From positions 24,334-88,333 of the forward strand of contig CAJBKE010000026.1 in the NCBI GenBank assembly GCA_903953565.1: 64,000 bases of DNA, read 5' to 3'. Source of the stretch: an uncultured Verrucomicrobiota bacterium. GTDB lineage: Bacteria > Verrucomicrobiota > Verrucomicrobiia > Chthoniobacterales > JACTMZ01. Below the pieces are notes generated by a model. It was not told the DNA's origin. It did not search any database and saw nothing but the letters and a program-made list of their open reading frames with translations. Positions 8,509-16,185 of this stretch are shown piece by piece (the first letter of the stretch is position 1; every line of letters starts with the position of its first letter). Both the position numbers and the translations under genes were made by a program.

Positions 8509-9187
8509 ACCGAAGACATCCGACACAGTGGTCATCGCCATCGACGGTCCGGCTGCCTCGGGCAAGAGCACAGTGGCACGTGCGTTGGCCGGCCGCCTCG
8601 GCTACCGCTTCCTCAACTCCGGCGACCTCTACCGCGCCATGACTTGGGCGTGTCTGCAGTGCAAGATCGATTGCCATGACATCGGTGCAGTCGCCTCCGC
8701 AGCCGGCCAGACCCAGATCGAGGTCGGGTGCGATGGCAGCGAATACTTTCCCCTGATCGACAGCGAGGACCCCCGGGCGCACCTCAGGAAGGAACAGGTC
8801 AATGCCAATGTCTCTCCGGTCTCCGCCGTTCCTGCCGTCCGTTACGTCGTTTCTGCCGCTATCCGCGCACACGCGACCGGACGGCAGACCGTCATCGAGG
8901 GCCGCGATATCGGCTCGGCGGTTTTTGCCGAGACGCCTTACAAATTCTACATCGATGCCCCGGCCCACGTCCGCCAGCGCCGTCGCAGAAACCAGGGCCA
9001 GACCGAAGAAATTGCCCGCCGCGATCTGATCGACTCCACCCGCGAGACCGACCCTCTCACCGTTGCTCCGGGGGCGACGGTTATCGACTCATCGGCCCTC
9101 GATGTCACAGGCGTTGTTGCTGCGATGCTGGCCAAACTCAAAGAGCAGGGCCTTTCCTCCGCCGTCTACGCATGCAGCAACGGATGA
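8495..9187 (+). CDS. cmk: Cytidylate kinase
   Basis: Phosphorylates CMP/dCMP with ATP. The 230 residues show the P-loop IDGPAASGKSTVARALA, the CMP-binding NSGDLYRAMTW segment, and the lid region EGRDIGSAVFAETPYKFYIDAP..RRRR. Two in-frame ATGs (8495, 8501) lie inside the end of aroA; 8495 is reported but either is possible. It overlaps plsC by 16 bp. Clustering with aroA is a common bacterial arrangement. Confidence 0.95.
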   Translation: MKMGKPKTSDTVVIAIDGPAASGKSTVARALAGRLGYRFLNSGDLYRAMTWACLQCKIDCHDIGAVASAAGQTQIEVGCDGSEYFPLIDSEDPRAHLRKEQVNANVSPVSAVPAVRYVVSAAIRAHATGRQTVIEGRDIGSAVFAETPYKFYIDAPAHVRQRRRRNQGQTEEIARRDLIDSTRETDPLTVAPGATVIDSSALDVTGVVAAMLAKLKEQGLSSAVYACSNG

Positions 9188-9795
9188 CATTCTGGTATCT
9201 GCTCGGTTACTCGCTGAGCAAAACTCTCGCCAAAACGTTCTTCAATTACCGCGTTATCGGCGCGGAGAACATAATCGAGGAGGGGCCGTGCATCATCGCG
9301 GCCAACCACTGCAGCTACCTCGATCCGCCGTTGGTCGGGGTCGCCTGCAAGCGCGCCATCCACTACCTTGCGCGCAAGAGCCTGCTCGATGTTCCAATTC
9401 TCGGCCCGATCCTACCCGAACTGAACGTTATACCCGTCGATCAGAAAAACGCGGATCGCAGCGCGCTCATGGGTGCGATACGGGTGGTGAAAAATGGCGG
9501 TGCGGTGCTGATTTTTCCCGAAGGCACGCGCAGCACTGATGGTGGCCGGCAGCCGGCACAACCCGGCATCGGGATGATCGTGGCCAAGACCGGTGCCCCG
9601 GTCGTGCCGGTGAGAATTTCAGGATCCTTTGAAGCTTTTCCGCGGGGAGCATCTTGGCCGCGTCTTGCGCCTGTGCGGATTTCGGTTGGCCCTGCTGTGT
9701 ATTTCGAAGGTTCGGAAGCGGAAGAACGTGGCCTCTACCAAAAGACCAGCGATCGCATCATGGATGCGATCGCTGAGGGAGCAGGTGACTGCTGA
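9172..9795 (+). CDS. plsC: 1-acyl-sn-glycerol-3-phosphate acyltransferase
   Basis: Membrane-associated acyltransferase making phosphatidic acid. The 207-residue PlsC family protein has the catalytic HX4D block in IIAANHCSYLDPPLVG, the third motif LIFPEGTRSTDG and the fourth-block valine/proline segment APVVPVRISGS. An N-terminal hydrophobic helix (FWYLLGYSLSKTLAKTFF) likely anchors it to the inner membrane. The ATG at 9172 lies within the end of cmk. The last codons contain a perfect 29-bp palindrome (9747-9775). The gene converges with the pseudopilin gene, with only four bases between stop codons. Confidence 0.93.
   Translation: MQQRMTFWYLLGYSLSKTLAKTFFNYRVIGAENIIEEGPCIIAANHCSYLDPPLVGVACKRAIHYLARKSLLDVPILGPILPELNVIPVDQKNADRSALMGAIRVVKNGGAVLIFPEGTRSTDGGRQPAQPGIGMIVAKTGAPVVPVRISGSFEAFPRGASWPRLAPVRISVGPAVYFEGSEAEERGLYQKTSDRIMDAIAEGAGDC
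9747..9775. repeat. Perfect 13-bp inverted repeat with two GCGATCGC octamers
   Basis: CAGCGATCGCATC and GATGCGATCGCTG flank a 3-nt loop with no mismatch, inside the plsC C-terminal codons. Each arm contains the palindromic octamer GCGATCGC. On either strand it would form a very stable hairpin just before the convergent stop codons, so it may slow or end transcription. Confidence 0.8.
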
Positions 9796-9809
9796 ACGAT
9801 CAGTTCAGC
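9791..9809. terminator. Possible bidirectional terminator hairpin between plsC and the pseudopilin gene
   Basis: GCTGAAC and GTTCAGC are perfectly paired around GATCA, spanning both stop codons of the convergent genes. There is no T-run on either side, so intrinsic termination is uncertain. Together with the 29-bp palindrome just upstream it is the only structure available to separate the two transcripts. Confidence 0.4.
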
Positions 9810-10393
9810 GGCGTCAGTGTGCTGTAATTCGTTCCCACGACCGACGGAGCGGTGGCATCCGTTGGGCGGCTAAAGGTTCCACCATCGCCCCCCTTCCGAA
9901 ACACAATGAACCCCTTGTCGCCGTAAGGCGCATTCGTGGTTAGCGATCCAGCCTGCCAGTTCCTCGTAATGACGAAAGGCTGGTCGGAGGGGCTGGATTC
10001 CGTTGTGGCCATGATAGAGAAGGCGATGTTGTTGGCGGTAAAGTTAGTGTTGTTCACGATCACTCCGGGTGCGGCATAGATCTTCTGGAGATCTGAACCG
10101 GTAAGATACTTCCCGTCAGTCAAGGCTTGGCTAAAGGTTGCGACCGTCAGCGTGTCGTTGTTTGTGCCTGTGGTCCATGATACGCCACTACCTGCCGTAG
10201 TTGTGTCGATGGACATGGTCTGCGTGGCAAGAGTGAGTTGTCTGGCATTGTTCAGGGTCTGGGTCATTTGTCCTCTGGTAAGAGCGCTCGATACTGCGGG
10301 GATGGCGAGCGATGCGAGGATAGCAATGATCGAGATGACGACGAGGAGCTCGATCAAAGTGAAGGCGCTGACAGAGTGAGGGAGTTTTTTCAT
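9800..10393 (-). CDS. Type II pseudopilin-like protein with prepilin N-terminus
   Basis: A 197-residue protein with a class III signal sequence: short basic leader MKKLPHSVSA, then FTLIELLVVISIIAILASLAIPA. Cleavage by prepilin peptidase is expected after Ala10; the residue at -1 is Ala instead of the usual Gly. Glu at +5 is present. The C-terminal part is a Thr/Asn-rich globular domain of a kind common in PVC-group prepilin-like proteins, with no calcium-loop motif that I can place. No assembly ATPase or secretin gene is adjacent, although two PilT-family ATPases lie 2.4-5.2 kb upstream on the same strand. It may be a minor pseudopilin of a type II secretion-like system. Confidence 0.8.
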   Translation of the reverse strand: MKKLPHSVSAFTLIELLVVISIIAILASLAIPAVSSALTRGQMTQTLNNARQLTLATQTMSIDTTTAGSGVSWTTGTNNDTLTVATFSQALTDGKYLTGSDLQKIYAAPGVIVNNTNFTANNIAFSIMATTESSPSDQPFVITRNWQAGSLTTNAPYGDKGFIVFRKGGDGGTFSRPTDATAPSVVGTNYSTLTPLN

Positions 10394-10434
10394 GCTGTGA
10401 AGTAATTAGGCAGGGAGGATCGTAAAAGCAAACC

Positions 10435-12636
10435 CTATTCGACCGCAAAACCAAGCAAGGCCAGAGGTGGTAGTTCGATTTGTATGGAATGATCCCGGCC
10501 TTGCCACGGAACTGGCTCTGAAGACATGCCTCCGAAGTTGCCCACGTTGCCTCCCCCGTAAATACCGGCGTCGGTGTTGAGTATTTCTGTGTAAAATCCG
10601 GGTTTGGGCACTCCTAGGCGGTAACCACCGCGCACCACAGGCGTGGCGTTCATGATGAAGACCAGAGTCTGGCCGGATGACGATTTGCGAAGGAAGGCCA
10701 CCACACTGTTGTCGGAGTCGTGGAAATCGATCCATTCGAAGCCGTCGTTGGTGTCGTCCAGTTCGTAGAAGGCCGGATATTCCTTGTAGATATTATTGAG
10801 ATGCTGGACGAGCCGCGAGAGACCGGCGTGCAGGGGGAATTGCTTGAGATGCCAGTCGAGACTCTGGTTGTAGCGCCACTCGTCCCATTGGCCGAATTCG
10901 CCGCCTTGGAAGAGCAGTTTCTTGCCCGGGTGCGCCCACATGAGCGCGTAGAACATCCTGAGGTTGGCGAATTTCTGCCACATGTCGCCGGGCATCTTGC
11001 TGAGCAGCGCGCCCTTGCCGTGCACGACTTCGTCATGGCTCAGCACGAGGACAAAGTGTTCGTGGAAGGCGTAGAGCAGGGAAAAGGTAATACTGCCTTG
11101 GTGGTAACGGCGATAAATCGGGTCGAGGCTCATGTAGCCGAGGAAGTCGTGCATCCACCCCATGTTCCATTTGAAGCCGAAGCCGAGGCCACCAAGATAA
11201 GTCGGCCGCGAGACGCCGGGCCATGCGGTGGATTCCTCGGCAATTGTCATAATGCCCGGGAAACGCTCGTAGCTGACTTCGTTGAAGCGCTTCAGGAAAT
11301 AAATCGCGTCCAAATTTTCCCGTCCCCCGAAACAATTAGGCACCCACTGTCCACCCTCGCGCGAGTAGTCGAGGTAAAGCATCGAGGCCACCGCATCCAC
11401 GCGCAGGCCGTCGATGTGGTATTGGTCGAACCAGAAGAGGGCGTTGGCGATGAGGAAATTCCTCACTTCGTTGCGTCCGTAGTTGAAAATATACGTTCCC
11501 CAGTCGCGGTGTTCTCCCTGACGCGGATCGGCATGCTCGTAGAGATGCGTGCCGTCGAATTTGGCCAACCCGTGCGCGTCCTTCGGAAAGTGCGCCGGCA
11601 CCCAGTCGAGAATCACGCCGATTCCGGCTTTGTGGCAGTTGTCGACGAAGTGGCGGAATTCATCCGGATTTCCGAAGCGGCTGGTCGGCGCGAAGTAGCC
11701 GGCGACTTGGTAGCCCCAGGATCCGTCATAGGGATGCTCGGCCACCGGCATTAACTCGATGTGAGTGAAGCCCATTTCGAGGCAGTAGGGGATCAGGCGG
11801 TGGGACAGTTCGATGTAGCTAAGCGGACGATTTTGGTCTTCCGCCATGCGTTGCCATGACCCGAGATGCACTTCGTAAATACTGATCGGTTTTTTGTGCC
11901 ACTCCTGCTTGGCGCGGTAATCCATCCAGCCTTGGTCCGACCATTTGAATCGTTTCAGGTCATAAACAATCGAACCGGTCTGCAAGCTGTGCTGGCCGTA
12001 GAAAGCGAAGGGGTCGCTCTTGAGGAAAACATCGCCGTGGTAGCCCTTGATCTCGAATTTGTAGTGGGCGCCTTCACCGACGCCAGGAATGAAGATTTCC
12101 CAGACTCCGCTACCGACGAGTTTGCGCATGATGTGCACGCGGCCATCCCAGTTGTTGAAGTCTCCAACCACGCTAACGCGCTGTGCATTCGGCGCCCACA
12201 CGCAGAAGGCCGTGCCAGTCACACCGTCAATCGTCGTCAGATGCGCTCCGAATTTGTTGTAGAGATCCCAGTGGTTGCCTTCCGCGTGGAGGTGGACATC
12301 CGTGTCGCCGAGGATGCGTCCGTAGGAATACGGGTCATGCATTTCCCACTCTGTGCCGTCATGGCTTTTGAACTGCAGCGTGTAGGCGAACTCCTGCATG
12401 CCTTTGGGCAACACCGCTTCAAAAAATCCCGACTCGTGGATTTTCGCAGCCTCGAACACACGCGTGCGATTCGAAGTATCAACCACCCTGACCGATGCCA
12501 CATCCGGACGGAAGACCCGGACGGCCAAGAAGTCGCCCGCACGGCGCATGCCAAGCGTGTGGAAAGGATCTGCATGGCGCGCTTCCAGAAAAGCGGCAAG
12601 TTCTTCGGTGGGGACGGTTGATTTGGGTATCGGCAC
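10435..12636 (-). CDS. glgB: 1,4-alpha-glucan branching enzyme
   Basis: Introduces alpha-1,6 branches in glycogen. The 733 residues have the N-terminal carbohydrate-binding modules (an extra N1 segment, then CBM48 with [22 protein letters not shown]) followed by the GH13 catalytic barrel: [10 protein letters not shown], the nucleophile region [18 protein letters not shown], the acid/base region [14 protein letters not shown], and [15 protein letters not shown]. Length and domain order fit full-length GlgB. It lies downstream of pilT on the same strand across a 136-bp spacer that carries palindromic repeats. No other glycogen gene is in the window. Confidence 0.96.
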   Translation of the reverse strand: MPIPKSTVPTEELAAFLEARHADPFHTLGMRRAGDFLAVRVFRPDVASVRVVDTSNRTRVFEAAKIHESGFFEAVLPKGMQEFAYTLQFKSHDGTEWEMHDPYSYGRILGDTDVHLHAEGNHWDLYNKFGAHLTTIDGVTGTAFCVWAPNAQRVSVVGDFNNWDGRVHIMRKLVGSGVWEIFIPGVGEGAHYKFEIKGYHGDVFLKSDPFAFYGQHSLQTGSIVYDLKRFKWSDQGWMDYRAKQEWHKKPISIYEVHLGSWQRMAEDQNRPLSYIELSHRLIPYCLEMGFTHIELMPVAEHPYDGSWGYQVAGYFAPTSRFGNPDEFRHFVDNCHKAGIGVILDWVPAHFPKDAHGLAKFDGTHLYEHADPRQGEHRDWGTYIFNYGRNEVRNFLIANALFWFDQYHIDGLRVDAVASMLYLDYSREGGQWVPNCFGGRENLDAIYFLKRFNEVSYERFPGIMTIAEESTAWPGVSRPTYLGGLGFGFKWNMGWMHDFLGYMSLDPIYRRYHQGSITFSLLYAFHEHFVLVLSHDEVVHGKGALLSKMPGDMWQKFANLRMFYALMWAHPGKKLLFQGGEFGQWDEWRYNQSLDWHLKQFPLHAGLSRLVQHLNNIYKEYPAFYELDDTNDGFEWIDFHDSDNSVVAFLRKSSSGQTLVFIMNATPVVRGGYRLGVPKPGFYTEILNTDAGIYGGGNVGNFGGMSSEPVPWQGRDHSIQIELPPLALLGFAVE

Positions 12637-12684
12637 TTCCGCAACAAATATCGGGGTGCGCTCATTGCGGCAAGGGTGGTTGTG

Positions 12685-12765
12685 GAGGTGTCGGCGCGTC
12701 GGGGACGCCGCGCCCCACCGGCGCTTCGATTCCCAAAGGTAGGGCGGGGCCTCCGGACCCGCCGT
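12685..12765. repeat. Two GC-rich imperfect palindromes between pilT and glgB
   Basis: Two adjacent inverted-repeat units are visible: GGCGCG...CGCGCC around TCGGGGACGC (about 12693-12715), and GGCGGG...CCCGCC around GCCTCCGGA (about 12743-12763). The composition is far more GC-rich and symmetrical than the flanks. They resemble dispersed extragenic palindromes but differ from the 67-bp element elsewhere in this window. Confidence 0.5.
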
Positions 12766-12772
12766 GAGCCAT

Positions 12773-13870
12773 CTAGCTCGCTCCGCCGGCCGAGTTGGCC
12801 AGCGCCGCCTCGTCTTCCGGCAAGAATGCCTTGAAGCGGTTTTTGTCGATCGCCTTCATGAAGGCCTCGTGCGGGGAGACATGACCTTGCTGGAGTTGCG
12901 CCCAGATGGCGTCGTCCATGAACTGCATGCCCTGTGCCTTCCCGCCCACGATGGCGTCCTGCAGCTTCTGTGTGGCGCCTTCGCGGATGATGGCGGCCAC
13001 GGCGCTGTTGACCACGAGGATTTCGTTGACGGCAATGCGTCCGCCGCCGTCCTGACGTTTGAGCAAAAGCTGCGCAACCACGCCGCGCAACGAGGCGGCG
13101 AGCATGGTGCGAACCTGCGACTGTTGGTCGGAAGGAAAGACATCGATCATGCGGTCGACAGTCTTGCGCGCATTGTTGGTGTGCAGGGTTCCGAAAACGA
13201 GCAGGCCCGTCTCCGCCGCGGTCAGGGCGAGCGAGATTGTCTCCAGATCGCGCATCTCGCCGACCAGCACGATGTCCGAGTCTTCGCGCAGAGCCGCCTT
13301 CAGGCCTGCCGGGAAATTAACCGAGTGCTCGGGCACCTCGCGTTGGGTGATGATGCTGTTTTTGTTCGAGTGAACGAACTCGATCGGCTCTTCAACCGTC
13401 ACGATATGCCGGGCGAAGTTCGTGTTGATGTAGTCCATCAGCGCGGCCAGCGTCGTGCTCTTGCCGCTGCCGGTCGGGCCCGTCACGAGGACCAAGCCGC
13501 CCCGCAGGTGTCCGAATTCCTTGATCACCGGCGGCAGACCGAGTTCGTCGAGGGTGGCAATGCGCGTCGGAATCAGCCGGAACACCGCACCGAGTCCGTG
13601 CACCTGCTTGAAATAATTGCAACGAAAGCGGTTGTCCGCGTTCATCTCGTAGGCGAAGTCGAGATCCCCTTTTTCATGGAAACGCTCCCAATTTTTCGGC
13701 GAGCAGATTTCGCTCAGCATGTAGTTCATTTCATCCGCGGTCAGCAGTTCCTCGCGGATGGGAATGACGTCGCCATGGCGACGGATTTTCGGGGGTTGCC
13801 CCTCGGCAAGGTGCAGGTCGGATGCTCCCGCGTTGATCAGAACCTCGAAAAGTTGGTCGATGTGCGCCAT
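12773..13870 (-). CDS. pilT: Type IV pilus retraction ATPase PilT
   Basis: Hexameric AAA+ motor that depolymerises type IV pili. The 365 residues start with the PilT N-terminal PAS-like domain ([20 protein letters not shown]). The Walker A motif is [16 protein letters not shown], the Asp box contains VTVEEPIEF, Walker B is [14 protein letters not shown] and the His box is [14 protein letters not shown]. The AIRNLIRE-like motif near the C-terminus ([16 protein letters not shown]) supports retraction ATPase identity. It is four bases downstream of a paralogue in the same operon. No pilB, pilC or pilQ is nearby. Confidence 0.92.
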   Translation of the reverse strand: MAHIDQLFEVLINAGASDLHLAEGQPPKIRRHGDVIPIREELLTADEMNYMLSEICSPKNWERFHEKGDLDFAYEMNADNRFRCNYFKQVHGLGAVFRLIPTRIATLDELGLPPVIKEFGHLRGGLVLVTGPTGSGKSTTLAALMDYINTNFARHIVTVEEPIEFVHSNKNSIITQREVPEHSVNFPAGLKAALREDSDIVLVGEMRDLETISLALTAAETGLLVFGTLHTNNARKTVDRMIDVFPSDQQSQVRTMLAASLRGVVAQLLLKRQDGGGRIAVNEILVVNSAVAAIIREGATQKLQDAIVGGKAQGMQFMDDAIWAQLQQGHVSPHEAFMKAIDKNRFKAFLPEDEAALANSAGGAS

Positions 13871-13874
13871 GGCT

Positions 13875-15005
13875 TCAGATTATCCCGCAAAGTTGTTTCA
13901 TCTGCTGCTTTTGCTCGGCACGAGAGACAGCCTCGTCTGCCGTGATCGCTCCCGCGAGGTAGAGATCGGCCAGCGAGTCGTCCATCAGTTTCATGCCGAG
14001 CTTCTTCCCGGTCTGGATGATGCCGGGGAGCATGAAGGTCTTCGCTTCGCGGATAACATTGGCCACCGCCGGGGTGTTCATCAGGATTTCAATGGCGAGA
14101 GCCCGTCCCGAGCCGTCCGTCCGCGGCACGAGTTGCTGCGAAATGATGCCGCGCAGCGACTCGCTGACCATGATGCGGATTTGCTCGCGCTGGTCGACGG
14201 GGAAGACGTCGAGCAGGCGGTCCAGAGTGCGCGCGGCATTTCCGGTGTGCAGGGTGCCGAGGACAAGGTGACCGGTTTCGGATGCCGTGATGGCCAGCGA
14301 GATGGTTTCAAGATCGCGCATTTCGCCGACCATTATGACATCCGGATCTTCGCGCAGAGCGCCGCGCAGGGCGGCTCCGAACGACTCGGTGTGCGTGTGC
14401 ACTTCGCGCTGGTTGACTTGGCAGCCGTGCGGAGTGAACAAGTATTCGATCGGATCCTCCAGCGTGATGATGTGCTCGTGACGCGTGCGGTTCACTTCCT
14501 CCACGAGTGCGGCCAGCGTGGTGCTTTTTCCGCTGCCGACCGATCCGGTGACCAGCACGAGTCCGTTCTGGTATTGCGTGAGCATCTTGAGTTGCGGCGG
14601 CAGCCCGAGCTCGTCCATGGTCCGTACATTCGTCTGGATAATGCGGAAAACGAGATCGTAGCCCAAACGATGCCGCACCACGCTCGTGCGGTAGCGCCCG
14701 CTTTCATTCGAGTAGGCGAAATCTACGTCACCGCGGTCCGCGAGCAGCTTTTTCTGCGCATCGTTGAGGAATCCCATGGCGAGGCGCTCGGTGTCGGTGG
14801 CGCTGAGTTTGTCCGCCTGCAGCCAGATCGGCTCCAGCGTTCCAAAGCGCCGCCAAGTCGGCTGGACATTGACGCTCAGATGGATGTCCGAGGCACCCGA
14901 CTCTTTTCCAATGGCGAGGTATTGGTCGACGTGCGCCAGCGCGTGGACGTCGGACTGGCTCTCTTCGACGACCTCGACGGTCTGGGTGGCGGTGGAGTCG
15001 GACAC
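13875..15005 (-). CDS. PilT/PilU-family ATPase paralogue
   Basis: A second retraction-type ATPase of 376 residues, similar throughout to the neighbour. It has the N-terminal SGASDIHLSVNVQPTWRRFG, Walker [17 protein letters not shown] (variant GSVGSGKS rather than GPTGSGKS), the Asp box ITLEDPIEYLF, Walker [15 protein letters not shown] and the His box TGHLVLGTLHTGNA. The acidic N-terminal tail of about 20 residues is extra. The GTG start at 15005 is used. Tandem pilT-like genes are common, and this copy may act as the accessory PilU-type motor. It lies 13 bp after the membrane-protein gene upstream, so the five genes from 16072 to 12773 can be one transcript. Confidence 0.88.
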   Translation of the reverse strand: MSDSTATQTVEVVEESQSDVHALAHVDQYLAIGKESGASDIHLSVNVQPTWRRFGTLEPIWLQADKLSATDTERLAMGFLNDAQKKLLADRGDVDFAYSNESGRYRTSVVRHRLGYDLVFRIIQTNVRTMDELGLPPQLKMLTQYQNGLVLVTGSVGSGKSTTLAALVEEVNRTRHEHIITLEDPIEYLFTPHGCQVNQREVHTHTESFGAALRGALREDPDVIMVGEMRDLETISLAITASETGHLVLGTLHTGNAARTLDRLLDVFPVDQREQIRIMVSESLRGIISQQLVPRTDGSGRALAIEILMNTPAVANVIREAKTFMLPGIIQTGKKLGMKLMDDSLADLYLAGAITADEAVSRAEQKQQMKQLCGII

Positions 15006-15018
15006 GGTCCGGAAACTT

Positions 15019-15357
15019 CTAATTCTTGCGGCCGGATCGCAAACTCAAAACGAGCGGGACGATTTGGGTGAGCACGGCAGGCAGGACCTTGACGAGCATC
15101 GGAATCCAGAGGGCGGCACCCGAGGCAGGGATGGTCGCGCCCTTGCCGTGCTTGGCCGCCGCCGAGCCGCCCAAACGCAAAAAGCGGGCTGCAGCGAATC
15201 CCGCGACCGAGGCGCCGGGGAGCCACCATTTCCAATCCCTCACCACCTCGCTGCGCAGCTGGTTGAGGGGGTTCGCAGCCACCCCCAACTCGCGAATCCT
15301 GGCCTGCAGGTCATTGCCGGCCGTCTCCAATTCACGCAAATACTGCTCGCGGTTCAT
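15019..15357 (-). CDS. Small membrane protein, YqjK-like position in a yqjDE-type cluster
   Basis: A 112-residue protein. The N-terminal half is charged and helical (MNREQYLRELETAGNDLQARIRELG). A short hydrophobic stretch WWLPGASVAGFAAARFLRL and a second one near the C-terminus (LWIPMLVKVLPAVLTQIVPLVLSL) follow, with a basic tail. The start at 15357 overlaps the stop of the upstream holin-like gene by four bases (ATGA). Its place after DUF883-like and DUF1469-like genes mirrors E. coli yqjD-yqjE-yqjK. The assignment rests on gene order and size, not on a confirmed motif. Confidence 0.65.
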   Translation of the reverse strand: MNREQYLRELETAGNDLQARIRELGVAANPLNQLRSEVVRDWKWWLPGASVAGFAAARFLRLGGSAAAKHGKGATIPASGAALWIPMLVKVLPAVLTQIVPLVLSLRSGRKN

Positions 15358-15761
15358 GACAGTCTTTGCGCCTCGCGCCGGAGTGCTTCGCGTGTTCCCG
15401 GGAAGAGCGGCTTGGTTGCACGACCGCGCAGGATCAAGGCAAGGATCGCGGCCAGCAGCAGGTGGAAAACACACAGTCCGAAAAGCGCCGCCAGCCAGCT
15501 CCCACCGAGCCAGCCGACGACAAGCATGGTCACGCCGAGGAGCAGGAAGAGATAGGCGAAGACTGCTGCCACAATAATGGCCACTCCGAGCAGCCCAAGG
15601 ACGAGGGCTTGGGCACCGGTTTCACGCAGTTCCAAACCGAAGAGACCCGTCAGGGCCTGCAGAAAACGCACCAGAGAGGAACTGAAGGCTCCGGCTGCAG
15701 CATGCAGGCCGGGAGACTCCGGAATCCCCTCGGAGCGATCCGCGCCGGTTGGTGCGTTCAT
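15354..15761 (-). CDS. Phage-holin-III-6/DUF1469-type membrane protein (YqjE-like)
   Basis: A 135-residue protein with two strongly hydrophobic helices (QALVLGLLGVAIIVAAVFAYLFLLLG and GSWLAALFGLCVFHLLLAAILALIL) preceded by an amphipathic segment (SSLVRFLQALTGLFGLELRETG). This pattern matches the putative holin-X/YqjE family, small inner-membrane proteins found beside DUF883 proteins. A role in envelope stress or ribosome tethering is only inferred from E. coli YqjD. The ATG at 15761 lies 11 bp beyond the stop of the DUF883-like gene. Confidence 0.75.
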   Translation of the reverse strand: MNAPTGADRSEGIPESPGLHAAAGAFSSSLVRFLQALTGLFGLELRETGAQALVLGLLGVAIIVAAVFAYLFLLLGVTMLVVGWLGGSWLAALFGLCVFHLLLAAILALILRGRATKPLFPGTREALRREAQRLS

Positions 15762-15772
15762 GCGCCGCGCGC

Positions 15773-16072
15773 TCAGCGGCGCATGAACGCGCCGAGAACA
15801 AATCCCGCAACCAAGGCAATGCCCACGGCTTGCAGCGGATTTTCGCGGATATAGTCTTCTCCTTCTTCGCTGACGGTGCGGGCACGACCGGTGGTGTCCG
15901 ACCACACTTGGTTGGCGCGCTCGCGGTATTCGCCGGCGCGCTGGTTGAGGTTGTCGCGCAGGTCGTTGAATTTGGCCGCCGCGGCTTCCTTGAACTCATT
16001 GGCCGCCTCGGTGGCATGGGTGCGTCCGCTTTTGAACTTGTCGGCCGCTTGTTTGGTGTCTTTTTCGCTCAT
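15773..16072 (-). CDS. DUF883/ElaB/YqjD-type membrane-anchored protein
   Basis: A 99-residue protein. It has a long charged amphipathic helix rich in Ala, Lys, Glu and Arg (MSEKDTKQAADKFKSG...LNQRAGEYRERANQVWSD), then the family hallmark YIRENPLQAVGIALVAGFVLGAFMRR (tail anchor ending in two Arg, in two halves here). In E. coli, YqjD is a C-tail-anchored inner-membrane protein that binds ribosomes in stationary phase; that role is not shown here. The start is supported by the RBS AAAGGAA 6-7 bp upstream. It is the first gene of the five-gene minus-strand run and diverges from nuoEF. Confidence 0.85.
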   Translation of the reverse strand: MSEKDTKQAADKFKSGRTHATEAANEFKEAAAAKFNDLRDNLNQRAGEYRERANQVWSDTTGRARTVSEEGEDYIRENPLQAVGIALVAGFVLGAFMRR

Positions 16073-16185
16073 GATATTTCCTTTTGTTACGGGGTAGAAG
16101 GTTCGCAGATGCAGTCGGGGCTGGCAAGTGCCTGGGCATCGTTTTTCTTGAAGCGGGCGTATCATTGAAGGACAAATCCTCTTTC

